From JAYRZB01 sp041916675 (GTDB lineage Bacteria > Pseudomonadota > Alphaproteobacteria > Rhizobiales > Devosiaceae), in assembly GCA_041916675.1 (NCBI GenBank), contig JAYRZB010000002.1, positions 62,001 to 126,000 of the forward strand: 64,000 nucleotides of DNA, given 5' to 3'. Positions 7,307-16,833 of this stretch are shown in pieces. Under the pieces are notes generated by a model. It made no database searches and had not been told where the DNA came from. It saw nothing but the letters and a program-made list of their open reading frames with translations. Both the position numbers and the translations under genes were made by a program. The first letter of the stretch is position 1. Each line of letters begins with the position of its first letter.

Positions 7307-8425
7307 ATGAAAGTCACACTCGAGCGCAATCACCTGCTCAAATCGCTGAGCCATGTGCATCGGGTTGTTGAGCGCCGCAATACCTATCCTATCCTGGCCA
7401 ATGTGCTGCTCAAGGCGGTTGACGGGCGTGTCGATCTGCGGGCCACCGATCTTGATATCGAGGTTACCGAGAGCGTGCCGGCCATGGTCGGCACGGCAGG
7501 CACCACGACGGTCCCCGCCCACACGCTCTATGAAATTGTCCGCAAGCTTTCCGATGGCGCTGAAGTGCGGCTTGAGACCGATGGTGCCGAGCAGATGCTG
7601 TTGACCTCGGGGCGGTCGCGTTTTCACCTGGCCTGCATTTCGCCCGACAGTTTCCCCGATTTGAAATCGGGCACCTTCACGCATGAATTCTCGCTGCCCG
7701 CCGCGGCCCTGCGCGAACTGATCGAGCGTACGCAGTTCGCCATTTCGAACGAGGAAACGCGCTATTATCTCAATGGCATCTATATCCACACGCTCGAAAT
7801 CAACGGTGCGCCGATCCTGCGCGCCGTCGCCACCGATGGCCATCGCATGGCGCGGGCCGAGACCGACGCGCCGGGCGGTGCCAAGGGCATGCCGGGTATC
7901 ATCGTGCCCAAGAAGACGGTCAGCGAGATCCAGAAGCTGCTCGACGGCGCCGAGGGCGATGTGCAGGTCGAGGTGTCAGACACCAAGATCCGCTTTGCCC
8001 TGGGCGGCGTGGTGCTGCTCTCAAAGCTCATCGAGGGCACATTCCCCGACTATGATCGGGTGACCCCCAAGAACAATGACAAGGAAATGAGCGTCGACCG
8101 CTCCTCATTTGCGACGGCGGTGGACCGGGTTTCCACCATTGCCTCAGAGCGCGGTGGCAAGGCGGTGAAACTCTCAATGCGCGAGGGCCAGCTCGAACTT
8201 TCGGTGACCAATCCCGATCATGGCACCGCCAGCGAAGAACTTGCGGTCAGCTTCGAGCCGGAAAGCTTTGAGATCGGGTTCAACGCCCGCTACCTGCTCG
8301 ATATTGTCGGCCAGATCCGCTCAGAGAACGTGATCTTCCTGTTCAATGATGCTGGCTCCCCCACGCTTGTGCGCGAAGAGGGCGATTCCAGCGCCCTTTA
8401 CGTGCTCATGCCCATGCGCGTTTAA
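7307..8425 (+). CDS. dnaN: DNA polymerase III sliding clamp, beta subunit
   Basis: 372 residues, standard length. The ring-shaped clamp tethers DNA polymerase III and other replication and repair proteins to DNA. The M-K-V-T-L-E-R start, the T-Y-P-I-L-A-N-V-L-L segment and the C-terminal Y-V-L-M-P-M-R-V (the hydrophobic pocket that receives clamp-binding motifs) are diagnostic. AAAGGA lies 10 bp before the ATG. The three clamp folds are intact. recF follows after 17 bp, so the two probably share a transcript, as in many bacteria. Confidence 0.98.
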   Translation: MKVTLERNHLLKSLSHVHRVVERRNTYPILANVLLKAVDGRVDLRATDLDIEVTESVPAMVGTAGTTTVPAHTLYEIVRKLSDGAEVRLETDGAEQMLLTSGRSRFHLACISPDSFPDLKSGTFTHEFSLPAAALRELIERTQFAISNEETRYYLNGIYIHTLEINGAPILRAVATDGHRMARAETDAPGGAKGMPGIIVPKKTVSEIQKLLDGAEGDVQVEVSDTKIRFALGGVVLLSKLIEGTFPDYDRVTPKNNDKEMSVDRSSFATAVDRVSTIASERGGKAVKLSMREGQLELSVTNPDHGTASEELAVSFEPESFEIGFNARYLLDIVGQIRSENVIFLFNDAGSPTLVREEGDSSALYVLMPMRV

Positions 8426-8442
8426 GGCGCAACCGGGCCTGA

Positions 8443-9558
8443 ATGCGCCACATCTCCCGCCTGCGCCTGTCCGGCTTCCGCAACTATGCGGCTGCCGCGC
8501 TCGATCTCGACCAGCGCCATCTGGTTCTGGTGGGGCCCAATGGTGCGGGCAAGACCAATCTGCTCGAAGCCATTTCCTTGCTGGCGCCCGGCCGCGGCCT
8601 GCGCCGGGCGGCGTTTGAAAGTCTGTCGGCGCAGGGCGGTGACGGCGGCTGGGCGGTGGCTGCCACCATCCAGAGTGATGGTGGCCCGGTCGATATCGGC
8701 ACCGGCGCCAGCCCCGGCGATGCCACGCGCCGCGTCCGCATCAACGGCGCTAATGCCCGCGCCGTCGAGGACATGAGCGCCTATTTGCGCCTGCTGTGGC
8801 TGACCCCTTCCATGGATGGCCTGTTTACCGGCCCGGCCAGCGACCGGCGGCGCTTTCTTGATCGGCTGGTGACCACCCTGATCCCTGATCACTCGGCGGC
8901 GGTTGCCGATTTCGACAAGGCCATGCGCCAGCGCAACAAGCTGCTGGAAGACAGTCCAGACCCGCGCTGGCTCAGCGCCATTGAGGCGCAGATGGCCGAG
9001 CATGCGGCGGCCGTGCACCTGGCCCGCATCGACAGCCTGATGCATCTGCAGGCCCTGATCGATGCCAATACCGATGATTCTGCCTTTCCCGCCGCCCGCC
9101 TGCACCTGACCGCACTTTTTGAAGGCGACGGGGCCGACGAACCGGCGGCGGCCCTGGAGGCTCGGCTTGCAGCGCATTGGCAAGGCAGTCGCAGTCAGGA
9201 TCGGGCGGCCGGGCGCACGCTTGCGGGTCCGCACCGTATCGATTTCGAAGTTACTCACAAACAAAAGGATATGCCGGCGGCGCTGGGGTCGACCGGCGAA
9301 CAAAAGGCGCTGCTGATCGGCCTGATCCTGGTACAGGCCCGACTCGTTACCATGATGTCGGGTATCGCCCCGTTCCTGCTGCTCGACGAGATCGCCGCCC
9401 ATCTCGATCCGGACCGGCGGGCAGCGCTGTTTCTGGCGCTCGACGAGCTCAACACCCAATGTTTCCTCACCGGCACCGACCCGGTGCTGTTTGCCGCCAT
9501 GGGCGCGCGCGCCCAGCTGGTCGGCGTTGATGACGGTCGCCTGCAGCACCTGGGCTGA
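8443..9558 (+). CDS. recF: RecF recombination mediator
   Basis: 371 residues. SMC-like ABC ATPase that loads RecA at gapped DNA together with RecO and RecR. Walker A is G-P-N-G-A-G-K-T-N-L-L-E-A near residue 33; the N-terminal L-R-L-S-G-F-R-N-Y is the family signature; the C-terminal part has G-S-T-G-E-Q-K-A-L-L (ABC signature) and the Walker B/D-loop L-L-L-D-E-I-A-A-H-L-D. It follows dnaN by 17 bp, with no strong ribosome site visible, so coupling to dnaN is likely. Length and motif order are normal. Confidence 0.96.
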   Translation: MRHISRLRLSGFRNYAAAALDLDQRHLVLVGPNGAGKTNLLEAISLLAPGRGLRRAAFESLSAQGGDGGWAVAATIQSDGGPVDIGTGASPGDATRRVRINGANARAVEDMSAYLRLLWLTPSMDGLFTGPASDRRRFLDRLVTTLIPDHSAAVADFDKAMRQRNKLLEDSPDPRWLSAIEAQMAEHAAAVHLARIDSLMHLQALIDANTDDSAFPAARLHLTALFEGDGADEPAAALEARLAAHWQGSRSQDRAAGRTLAGPHRIDFEVTHKQKDMPAALGSTGEQKALLIGLILVQARLVTMMSGIAPFLLLDEIAAHLDPDRRAALFLALDELNTQCFLTGTDPVLFAAMGARAQLVGVDDGRLQHLG

Positions 9559-9585
9559 CGGGCGTTTTCTCCCCTGCAAACCGGC

Positions 9586-9603
9586 GCAAAACGGCCATTT
9601 TGC
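9586..9603 (+). terminator. Possible weak terminator after recF
   Basis: GCAAAA at 9586-9591 and TTTTGC at 9598-9603 form a short AT-rich hairpin with a CGGCCA loop, 28 bp after the recF stop. The stem is weak and the T run is inside the arm, so this is tentative. Confidence 0.25.
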
Positions 9604-9667
9604 TTGGGTATCAAAGGTCAATCCGCTAGAGATAAGGCCATCTATTTTCACCCTGATTCGGGGCACA

Positions 9668-12097
9668 ATGACTGAGCAGCAGATCGCGGTTGAAGCCGAA
9701 TACGGCGCCGATTCCATCAAGGTCCTCAAGGGGCTCGACGCGGTGCGCAAGCGCCCGGGGATGTATATCGGGGATACCGATGATGGCTCGGGCCTGCACC
9801 ACATGGTCTATGAAGTCGTCGACAATGCCATCGACGAGGCGCTGGCAGGTCACGCCGATTTGGTCACGGTCACGCTCAATGCCGATGGCTCGGTGACCGT
9901 CACTGACAATGGCCGCGGCATCCCCACCGACATTCATAAGGAAGAAGGCGTGTCGGCGGCTGAAGTCATCATGACCCAGCTTCACGCCGGGGGTAAGTTC
10001 GACCAGAATTCCTATAAAGTGTCAGGCGGCCTGCATGGCGTGGGCGTTTCGGTGGTCAACGCCCTCTCGGTCTGGCTCAGGCTCAAGATCCGCCGCAACG
10101 GCAAGAACCACGAGATGAGCTTTACTCATGGCGTGGCCGATGGTCCGCTGCGCATCACCGGCGACGCTGAAGGGACCCGCTCGGGCACCGAGGTCACTTT
10201 CATGCCTTCGAGCGAGACCTTCACCATGGTCGAGTTCGATTTCAAGACGCTGGAACACCGCCTGCGCGAACTGGCCTTTCTCAATTCGGGCGTGCGTATT
10301 TTCCTGCGCGACCGCCGTCATCCCGAGCCGGTCGAGGTTGAGCTCTTCTATGAGGGTGGGCTTGAGGCTTTCGTGCGTTATCTCGACCAGGCCAAGACTC
10401 CGCTGATCAATTCGCCCATCGTGCTCAAGTCCGAAAAGGACGGCATCACGGTTGAGGTGGCGCTGTGGTGGAACGATTCCTACCACGAAAACGTGCTGTG
10501 CTTTACCAACAATATCCCGCAACGCGATGGCGGCACCCACCTGGCCGGCCTGCGCGGAGCGCTGACCCGCCAGGTCACTGGTTATGCTGAAACCTCGGGC
10601 ATTACCAAAAAGGAAAAGGTTTCGCTGACCGGCGACGACACGCGCGAAGGGTTGACCTGCGTGCTATCGGTCAAGGTGCCTGACCCGAAATTTTCCTCCC
10701 AGACCAAGGATAAGCTGGTTTCCTCCGAAGTCCGCCCGGTGGTCGAAAACGTTGTCAACGAGCGCCTGAGCCAATGGTTCGAGGAGCACCCGGTTGATGC
10801 CCGCGCCATTGCGGTCAAGGTCACCGAGGCCGCCGCCGCCCGCGAGGCGGCCCGCAAGGCGCGTGAGTTGACGCGCCGCAAGTCGGCGCTCGAAATTTCC
10901 TCGCTGCCCGGCAAACTGGCCGATTGCCAGGAAAAGGACCCGGCAAAGTCGGAAATCTTCATTGTAGAAGGGGACTCCGCCGGCGGTTCGGCCAAGCAGG
11001 GGCGCGATCGCTCGGTGCAGGCGGTGCTGCCGCTGCGCGGCAAGATTCTGAACGTCGAGCGCGCCCGCTTTGACCGCATGCTTGGCTCCGAGCAGGTCGG
11101 CACGCTGATCATGGCGCTTGGAACCGGCATCGGGCGGGAGGATTTCAACGCCGACAAGCTGCGCTACCACAAGATCATCATCATGACCGACGCCGACGTT
11201 GACGGCGCCCATATCCGCACCCTGCTGCTGACCTTCTTTTACCGGCAGATGCGTGAGCTCATCGACCGCGGCCATATCTACATCGCCCAGCCCCCGCTTT
11301 ATAAGATCAAGCGCGGCTCCTCTGAGCAGTATCTCAAGGATGAGCGGGCGCTCGAAGACTATCTGCTCGATACCGGCGTCGAGGACGCTGTGTTCACCAC
11401 GCGCGATGGCGTCTCCCATGCCGGGTCGGATCTGCTCGATATAGCCCGCCAGGCCCGCGAAATCGTCCATGCCATCGATACGCTCAACACGCGCTACAAT
11501 CGCAACCTGGTTGAACAGGCCGCCATTGTCGGTGCGCTTGATGCCGACGCCCTTGCCGATCCGGACCGGGCCGATGAGGTCTCGCGCCGCGTTGCCAACC
11601 GGTTGGACCGGGTATCGGATGAAACCGAGCGCGGCTGGATCGGCGCGCTCGACAGCGCCGACGGACTGACGGCCACCCGCACCGTTCGTGGCGTTACCGA
11701 AACGCACCTGATCGATAATTCACTGCTGCAAAGCGCCGATGCCCGCAAGTTGCGTCAGATCGCCGGTCGCCTCGATGAGCTTTATGGCGGGGTTTCAAAG
11801 CTGGTGCGCAAGGACCAGACGACCGAAATCTTCGGCCCGCGTTCATTGTTCGAGGCGCTGACCAATGCCGCCCGCAAGGGTATTTCGCTGCAGCGCTACA
11901 AAGGCTTGGGCGAAATGAATCCCGGCCAGCTCTGGGAAACCACGCTGGACCCCGATGCCCGCACCCTGTTGCAGGTTCAGGTCAAAGACAGCGACGATCA
12001 TGATCGGCTGTTTTCCGAGCTCATGGGTGATCTGGTTGAACCGCGTCGCGATTTCATCCAGAACAACGCCCTCAGCGTCGCCAATCTCGACGTTTGA
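9668..12097 (+). CDS. gyrB: DNA gyrase subunit B
   Basis: 809 residues. ATPase subunit of gyrase, which introduces negative supercoils. GHKL ATPase motifs: E-V-V-D-N-A-I-D-E-A, D-N-G-R-G-I-P and G-G-L-H-G-V-G. The TOPRIM domain begins at E-G-D-S-A-G-G-S-A and contains D-A-D-V-D-G-A-H-I-R-T; the C terminus carries the Q-R-Y-K-G-L-G-E-M-N-P signature. The ATG at 9668 gives the usual M-T-E-Q start; the frame is open another 59 codons upstream without family similarity. The region after the TOPRIM core includes the 40-60 residue insertion usual in alphaproteobacteria. Confidence 0.98.
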   Translation: MTEQQIAVEAEYGADSIKVLKGLDAVRKRPGMYIGDTDDGSGLHHMVYEVVDNAIDEALAGHADLVTVTLNADGSVTVTDNGRGIPTDIHKEEGVSAAEVIMTQLHAGGKFDQNSYKVSGGLHGVGVSVVNALSVWLRLKIRRNGKNHEMSFTHGVADGPLRITGDAEGTRSGTEVTFMPSSETFTMVEFDFKTLEHRLRELAFLNSGVRIFLRDRRHPEPVEVELFYEGGLEAFVRYLDQAKTPLINSPIVLKSEKDGITVEVALWWNDSYHENVLCFTNNIPQRDGGTHLAGLRGALTRQVTGYAETSGITKKEKVSLTGDDTREGLTCVLSVKVPDPKFSSQTKDKLVSSEVRPVVENVVNERLSQWFEEHPVDARAIAVKVTEAAAAREAARKARELTRRKSALEISSLPGKLADCQEKDPAKSEIFIVEGDSAGGSAKQGRDRSVQAVLPLRGKILNVERARFDRMLGSEQVGTLIMALGTGIGREDFNADKLRYHKIIIMTDADVDGAHIRTLLLTFFYRQMRELIDRGHIYIAQPPLYKIKRGSSEQYLKDERALEDYLLDTGVEDAVFTTRDGVSHAGSDLLDIARQAREIVHAIDTLNTRYNRNLVEQAAIVGALDADALADPDRADEVSRRVANRLDRVSDETERGWIGALDSADGLTATRTVRGVTETHLIDNSLLQSADARKLRQIAGRLDELYGGVSKLVRKDQTTEIFGPRSLFEALTNAARKGISLQRYKGLGEMNPGQLWETTLDPDARTLLQVQVKDSDDHDRLFSELMGDLVEPRRDFIQNNALSVANLDV

Positions 12098-12109
12098 GTC
12101 AGGTTATGG

Positions 12110-12152
12110 GGCCCGCGACGCAGCGGACCCTCTGCGGTGCCGTCGCCGGGCC
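12110..12152 (+). terminator. Large stem-loop after gyrB, possible terminator
   Basis: GGCCCGCGACG (12110-12120) pairs with CGTCGCCGGGCC (12141-12152) with a single bulge, and the loop contains a smaller GCAG/CTGC stem. There is no T run, so it might be a Rho-assisted or pause-type terminator or a transcript-stabilising structure. It starts 13 bp after the gyrB stop. Confidence 0.35.
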
Positions 12153-12228
12153 TGTGCCAGGCTCAGGCGTCAGCACCCGCGAACAAAGCGTCCGCTGGAT
12201 TTGTGACCTCCGAAATCCTTGACCGCAC

Positions 12229-12243
12229 TTACCTGCAAGGTAA
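12229..12243. promoter_or_regulatory. Palindrome TTACCT-GCA-AGGTAA upstream of the autotransporter gene
   Basis: A perfect 6-bp inverted repeat with a 3-bp centre, placed just after TTGACC (12219-12224), a possible -35 element. It is 101 bp before the next start codon. Position and symmetry fit an operator for a dimeric regulator. Confidence 0.4.
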
Positions 12244-12344
12244 TTGGATTTTTCGCCGTCATCGGCTTTCCTGAGATCATCCATTTTTAGGTCCGGAATC
12301 GCGCCCGCAGCGCCTTCCCGGGCGATGATACTTCAAGGATTGCC

Positions 12345-14546
12345 ATGACACGCCCCCGGCTCAGCCCATTGCTGCTTTCAACTGTGCTCGTGCTGGGGGC
12401 AACGCCTGCCATGGCAGAAACCTATGTCATCAGCGACCCGGCCGAAGACCTGGAACTGAACGACGGTGATTCGCTGATCAACAATTCAGGATCGATCCTC
12501 TACGAGGATGGTATCGAACTGGTCCCCGGCATCGTCGGCTTGAACGACCACGCAGTGGTTGTCACAGGTGATGGAGGGTTCGTTCAAAACCACGGGGTCA
12601 TCACCTCCGATGACTATGGTGGGGTTTTTGTGGACGGTGCGCTTGGCGAGTTTTTGAATTCGGGCGTAATTGCAACTTCAGGCAATGCCGTCGAAATTCA
12701 TGGCGATCTGACGTCGTTCCAGAACTACAGCGGAGCCTTGTCGTTCCCCGCTCCGGGAATTGCGTCAAAGGACGGCTTTGGCGTTCTCGTAAGGGGTGAC
12801 CTTGGAAGCTTCCAAAACGGCCCGATAGACGAAAGCTATTCATTTGGCCAGATAATAGGGGAGAAAGGCGGCCTCGTAGTCGACGGGGACCTCGGAGAGT
12901 TTACCAACGATGGTGCGATAGTCGGCGTCGGCAGCGATAGTTCCAACAATGACATTGTTGCCGGCGTGTGGGTTGGTGTTCAGACCACTGGAACCTTTGC
13001 CAACACCGGAGCTATTTTGGGAAGAGATGCTGGAGCGTACTTCCTGGATGACGTCCATTCATTCAAGAACCACGCCGGTGGCACCCTCACCAGTAGTGAA
13101 GGCTATGGCGCGTACTTTGATGGGGGACTCAGTGACTTTGAAAATGCTGGGATCATCTCTGGCAGCTCCGTGGGCGTTCGCGTCGCTGAACTCGAAGGGA
13201 GATTTATCAATTCTGGTGAGATCCTGGGCGCAGATGGTCTCATCCTGAGTTCAGGTCATGCGGTCATCGAGAACTCAGGTTTGATCGAAGGCACCACCGG
13301 CAAGGCCATCGGATTTACCGACGACTACAACACACTCATACTCAAGACCGGCGGCCGATTTGCCGGGGACGTCGACTTTGCCGGAGGTGTGAACAGCACC
13401 TTCGATTTTGCCGAATATACCGGTTCAATCGTGGTTGATGTCACCCTCGATTCGCTGGCGCAAGGCAATGTCGTCGCCGGTGACAACCTCTATTTCCAAT
13501 CCCCCGATCAGGTCGTGATCACCTCCAAGCAATTTGTCCGTCAGTCGCCCGTTGCGGTGGCAGGTCTCGTCGGGCAGATCAGTGATCTGCTGCAGGCTCC
13601 GGTCGCTGCTGCGGCAGACGAAGTCGCGGCGACGACCATGGCATATGCCCCGCCGACACCGGCAAGTGCGGCCGAACAGGCGGCAAGCGATGTGCTGCGC
13701 CCGCAAGGCGGGGGCGGATATGATGCATGGGGCACAGTGCTTGGCGGCATGGTCAGCCAGCCCGGCGGTGAGGCCGACCTGGCCAGTGTCTATGGTGGCC
13801 TGGTTGCCGGTGCCCATGCGGCGGTTTCTCCCGACACAACACTGGGTCTGCTCGGCGGCTATGCGCGCTCAACCGTTTCGGTGGGCGGCTCCCAGACCAT
13901 AACCGCCGACACCGGCATTCTGGGCCTCTACGGCTCCACCATGCTCGATACAACGGCGATAAGATTTGTCCTGCTCGCAGGTTTGAGCGCCAACGCCAGC
14001 GCGCGCGAAATCGCAGTTGGCGCTGAAACAGAAGTGGCATCGGCGGGCTTTGGCGGCTGGTTCATCGCACCCGAAGTGTCCGCCAGCCTGCCGCTTGCGA
14101 GTCTGGCCAGCGCCGACATAGGCCTGCGCGGTCACATCGGCTTTATCGGTGGAGGCTTTGCTGGCTACACCGAGGATGGCAGCTCCGCTGATCTTTCGGT
14201 CTCGGCCCAGAATTTTGCCATCCTGACGTCCGGGCTCGATCTCACCGCCGCGCAGGTGCTGGGCACAAACGATGCGGGCAATGTAACGGCGACGGCCGCC
14301 ATTGGGGTGTTCACCCAGACCAGTCTGGGGGGATCCGATATTACAGTCAGCCTGCCCGACCTCGGCGGCATCGATCTCGGTTCGGTCACCCAAGCGACCG
14401 GCACCACCTATGGCGTCAAGCTTGGGGGCGAGATCGCCGTGCCGATGTCCGCCGGGCTGCTTCTTACGGCCGGTGCGCAGGCCCAGGCCCGCAACGATGG
14501 CCTGCTCAGCGCCGGAGCGAATTTGAAACTTTCGGGCAGCTTCTGA
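12345..14546 (+). CDS. Autotransporter-like outer-membrane protein
   Basis: 733 residues. Residues 1-24 are a clear Sec signal ending A-M-A before E-T-Y. From about 25 to 340 the sequence repeats a 20-25 residue unit of the form G-x-x-V-x-G-x-L-x-x-F-x-N-x-G-x-I, the pattern of a right-handed beta-helix passenger. An Ala/Pro-rich linker near 400-450 leads to a C-terminal 280 residues of alternating amphipathic strands ending in Phe, as in autotransporter beta-barrels. It should be exported through its own barrel and displayed at the surface; its ligand is unknown. The ATG at 12345 follows AAGGAT. The passenger half is less GC-biased than flanking genes, which may indicate fast evolution or transfer. 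Monocistronic, with a hairpin after the stop. Confidence 0.75.
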   Translation: MTRPRLSPLLLSTVLVLGATPAMAETYVISDPAEDLELNDGDSLINNSGSILYEDGIELVPGIVGLNDHAVVVTGDGGFVQNHGVITSDDYGGVFVDGALGEFLNSGVIATSGNAVEIHGDLTSFQNYSGALSFPAPGIASKDGFGVLVRGDLGSFQNGPIDESYSFGQIIGEKGGLVVDGDLGEFTNDGAIVGVGSDSSNNDIVAGVWVGVQTTGTFANTGAILGRDAGAYFLDDVHSFKNHAGGTLTSSEGYGAYFDGGLSDFENAGIISGSSVGVRVAELEGRFINSGEILGADGLILSSGHAVIENSGLIEGTTGKAIGFTDDYNTLILKTGGRFAGDVDFAGGVNSTFDFAEYTGSIVVDVTLDSLAQGNVVAGDNLYFQSPDQVVITSKQFVRQSPVAVAGLVGQISDLLQAPVAAAADEVAATTMAYAPPTPASAAEQAASDVLRPQGGGGYDAWGTVLGGMVSQPGGEADLASVYGGLVAGAHAAVSPDTTLGLLGGYARSTVSVGGSQTITADTGILGLYGSTMLDTTAIRFVLLAGLSANASAREIAVGAETEVASAGFGGWFIAPEVSASLPLASLASADIGLRGHIGFIGGGFAGYTEDGSSADLSVSAQNFAILTSGLDLTAAQVLGTNDAGNVTATAAIGVFTQTSLGGSDITVSLPDLGGIDLGSVTQATGTTYGVKLGGEIAVPMSAGLLLTAGAQAQARNDGLLSAGANLKLSGSF

Positions 14547-14595
14547 TCGGAGCGGACCCACGCAGCGCCGCCGCCCTTAACCCTTGCACCAACAA

Positions 14596-14623
14596 AAGAG
14601 TGTGACCTTGCCGTCACACTCTT
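14596..14623. terminator. Hairpin terminator after the autotransporter gene
   Basis: AAGAGTGTGAC (14596-14606) and GTCACACTCTT (14613-14623) are perfect 11-bp arms around CTTGCC, starting 50 bp after the stop. A long T run is absent, but the stem is strong. Confidence 0.55.
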
Positions 14624-14734
14624 GGTTATCGCTGGCATTTGCCCCATAAACCGGCCACATTTGCCTTGCTTATGACCATGGACCCGTGATGGCGCCATCG
14701 CGGGAAAAAGCGCGTCCCGCGCTGGGGCCTCTGA

Positions 14735-16831
14735 ATGGATTTTCGAATTTCACCCGATGATCGGATCGGCGGGCAGAAGCCCGCAAAATCGGCGCCTGCC
14801 AAGGGCGGCCGTGTCGAACCGGCATTCGGTGGCCTCATCAATCCCGATATCGAGCCACAGCCCGAAAAGGGCCGTGGGGCGCCAAAGCGCGGCAAGGTGA
14901 AGTCGGTCAGGGAAAAGAAGCCCAAGCGACGCAAACGCGGCGGCGTTGGCGGCTTTTTCATGAGCATTTTTTACTGGGGCTTTGTCTTCTCCGTCTGGGC
15001 GGGGATCGCGGTAGCGGGCGTCATCATCTATTACGGCACCCAGCTGCCCGCCTCCAACACCTGGGCCATCCCCGAACGTCCGGCCAATATCCGCATCCTG
15101 GCTGCCAACGGGCAATTGCTCTCGAACCGCGGCAAGACCGGCGGCGAAGCGATTTCCCTGCACGAATTGCCCTACTATGTGCCTGCCGCCGTCATTGCGA
15201 TCGAAGACCGGCGCTTCATGAGCCATTTCGGGGTTGATCCGATCGGCATTGCAGCCGCTATGCTCGATAATTTCCGCGCTGGCGAAGTCCAGCGCGGTGG
15301 CTCGACCCTGACGCAGCAATTGGCCAAGAACCTGTTCCTCACCCCCGACCAGACCCTCGGCCGCAAGGTGCAGGAAGCCCTGCTCGCCCTCTGGCTCGAG
15401 AATAACTACACCAAGGAGCAGATCCTTGAGCTCTATTTGAACCGGGTTTTCTTCGGCAACAACGCCACCGGCATCGAGGCGGCAGCGCAGGTTTATTTCG
15501 GCAAGTCGGCCCGCAACCTTTCTCTCGGCGAGGCTGCGATCCTGGCCGGTTCGCTCAAGGCCCCTTCGGCCTATAACGCCAAGCGCGACCCTGAGGGCGC
15601 GGCGCGGCGCGGGAAAACCGTGCTGCTGGCCATGGCTGAGGAAGGCTATATCACCAATGAGGAAGCCGCCGCCGCCGCCATCGACCCCAACCAGACCATC
15701 CGTACCAAGGTGGCCGGGTCCGAATCCTATGTGGCCGATTGGGTTGAGAGCCTGATGCAGGCCTATATCGGCGACGTCAGTTCCGATGTGATCGTCTCGA
15801 CCACGATCAACTGGGACCTGCAGAAACAGGCCGAATTTATCGTCAAGGAACAGGTGGCGAACGAAGGGGCCAAGCGGGGCTTCTCGCAGGGCGCGCTGGT
15901 GGCTATGGATGTCGATGGCACCGTGCGGGCCATTGTCGGTGGCGTTGATTATCAGAACAGCCAGTTCAACCGTGCCGTCACGGCCCGCCGCCAGCCCGGT
16001 TCGGCCTTCAAACCGTTCGTCTATTTGGCGGCCATGGAGAAGGGCTATACGCCCGATACCGTCGCCGACGATTCCCCGTTTACCTACGAGGGCTGGAGCC
16101 CGCAGAATGCCTCTGGCAAGTATGCCGGTCCCGTCACTCTGCGCGATGGTCTGGCTTATTCGCTCAACACGATTGCCGGGCGTCTGGCCATCGATGTAGG
16201 GCCGCAGATCGTGGCCGAAACCGCCATGCGCCTTGGCATTTCATCGCAATTGGACCCTGTGCCGGCGATTGCGTTGGGCACTTCGGAAGTGTCGCTGCTT
16301 GAGCTGACCGCTGCTTATGCCCCGTTCGCCAATGGCGGACAGGGCGTGATCGCCAATGTCATCACCCGGATTGAGACCGTTGATGGCAAGGTGCTCTACG
16401 AAAACGTCCCCGCCGGTCCGGGCCAGGTGATTTCACCCGAAGTGGTGGGCGAGATGAACAATATGCTCTCCTATGCGGTGGAAGTGGGCACCGGCAAGCG
16501 CGCCCATATCGGCGGCTGGCCGTTCGCCGGCAAGACCGGCACTTCCCAGAAGGGGCGCGATGCCGTGTTCGTGGGCTATACGTCGCGCATGGTCACCGGC
16601 GTCTGGCTCGGCAATGATGATGATACCGGCACCAAGCTTTCGGGCGGCAATGTGCCAGTCGAAATCTGGTCCGAGTTCATGACCAAAGCCCATGAAGGCC
16701 TGCCGGTCGCCGAACTGCCGGGAACCTACGTGCCGCAGCCCGCCATTGTGGACCCCGGCCAGCAACAGGCCCAGCAGCCTTCCGATGCCAATCTGTTCGA
16801 TGCTATCGGCCAGATCCTGGCTGGTCAGTAG
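14735..16831 (+). CDS. Penicillin-binding protein 1A-type transglycosylase/transpeptidase
   Basis: 698 residues. Bifunctional class A PBP that polymerises and cross-links peptidoglycan. A basic cytoplasmic tail of about 75 residues (K-K-P-K-R-R-K-R) precedes one membrane segment near residues 77-100. The GT51 domain shows E-D-R-R-F-M-S-H-F-G-V-D (catalytic Glu) and G-G-S-T-L-T-Q-Q-L-A-K-N. The transpeptidase domain shows S-A-F-K (SxxK), S-L-N (SxN) and K-T-G-T-S. The C terminus is Gln/Pro-rich. It is shorter than E. coli PBP1A because the OB-like insert is absent, as in many alphaproteobacteria. Convergent with the next gene, with only two bases between stops. Confidence 0.94.
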   Translation: MDFRISPDDRIGGQKPAKSAPAKGGRVEPAFGGLINPDIEPQPEKGRGAPKRGKVKSVREKKPKRRKRGGVGGFFMSIFYWGFVFSVWAGIAVAGVIIYYGTQLPASNTWAIPERPANIRILAANGQLLSNRGKTGGEAISLHELPYYVPAAVIAIEDRRFMSHFGVDPIGIAAAMLDNFRAGEVQRGGSTLTQQLAKNLFLTPDQTLGRKVQEALLALWLENNYTKEQILELYLNRVFFGNNATGIEAAAQVYFGKSARNLSLGEAAILAGSLKAPSAYNAKRDPEGAARRGKTVLLAMAEEGYITNEEAAAAAIDPNQTIRTKVAGSESYVADWVESLMQAYIGDVSSDVIVSTTINWDLQKQAEFIVKEQVANEGAKRGFSQGALVAMDVDGTVRAIVGGVDYQNSQFNRAVTARRQPGSAFKPFVYLAAMEKGYTPDTVADDSPFTYEGWSPQNASGKYAGPVTLRDGLAYSLNTIAGRLAIDVGPQIVAETAMRLGISSQLDPVPAIALGTSEVSLLELTAAYAPFANGGQGVIANVITRIETVDGKVLYENVPAGPGQVISPEVVGEMNNMLSYAVEVGTGKRAHIGGWPFAGKTGTSQKGRDAVFVGYTSRMVTGVWLGNDDDTGTKLSGGNVPVEIWSEFMTKAHEGLPVAELPGTYVPQPAIVDPGQQQAQQPSDANLFDAIGQILAGQ

Positions 16832-16833
16832 AC

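Noticed and set aside
6707..7310. Several overlapping open frames on both strands within the repeat array, giving near-identical peptides
   Set aside because: They arise from the 104-bp repeat, whose length is not a multiple of three, lack ribosome sites and resemble no protein family.
8422..9804. Long minus-strand frame of 460 codons across recF and the gyrB start
   Set aside because: It is the complement of a clear recF gene and shows the composition of an antisense shadow.
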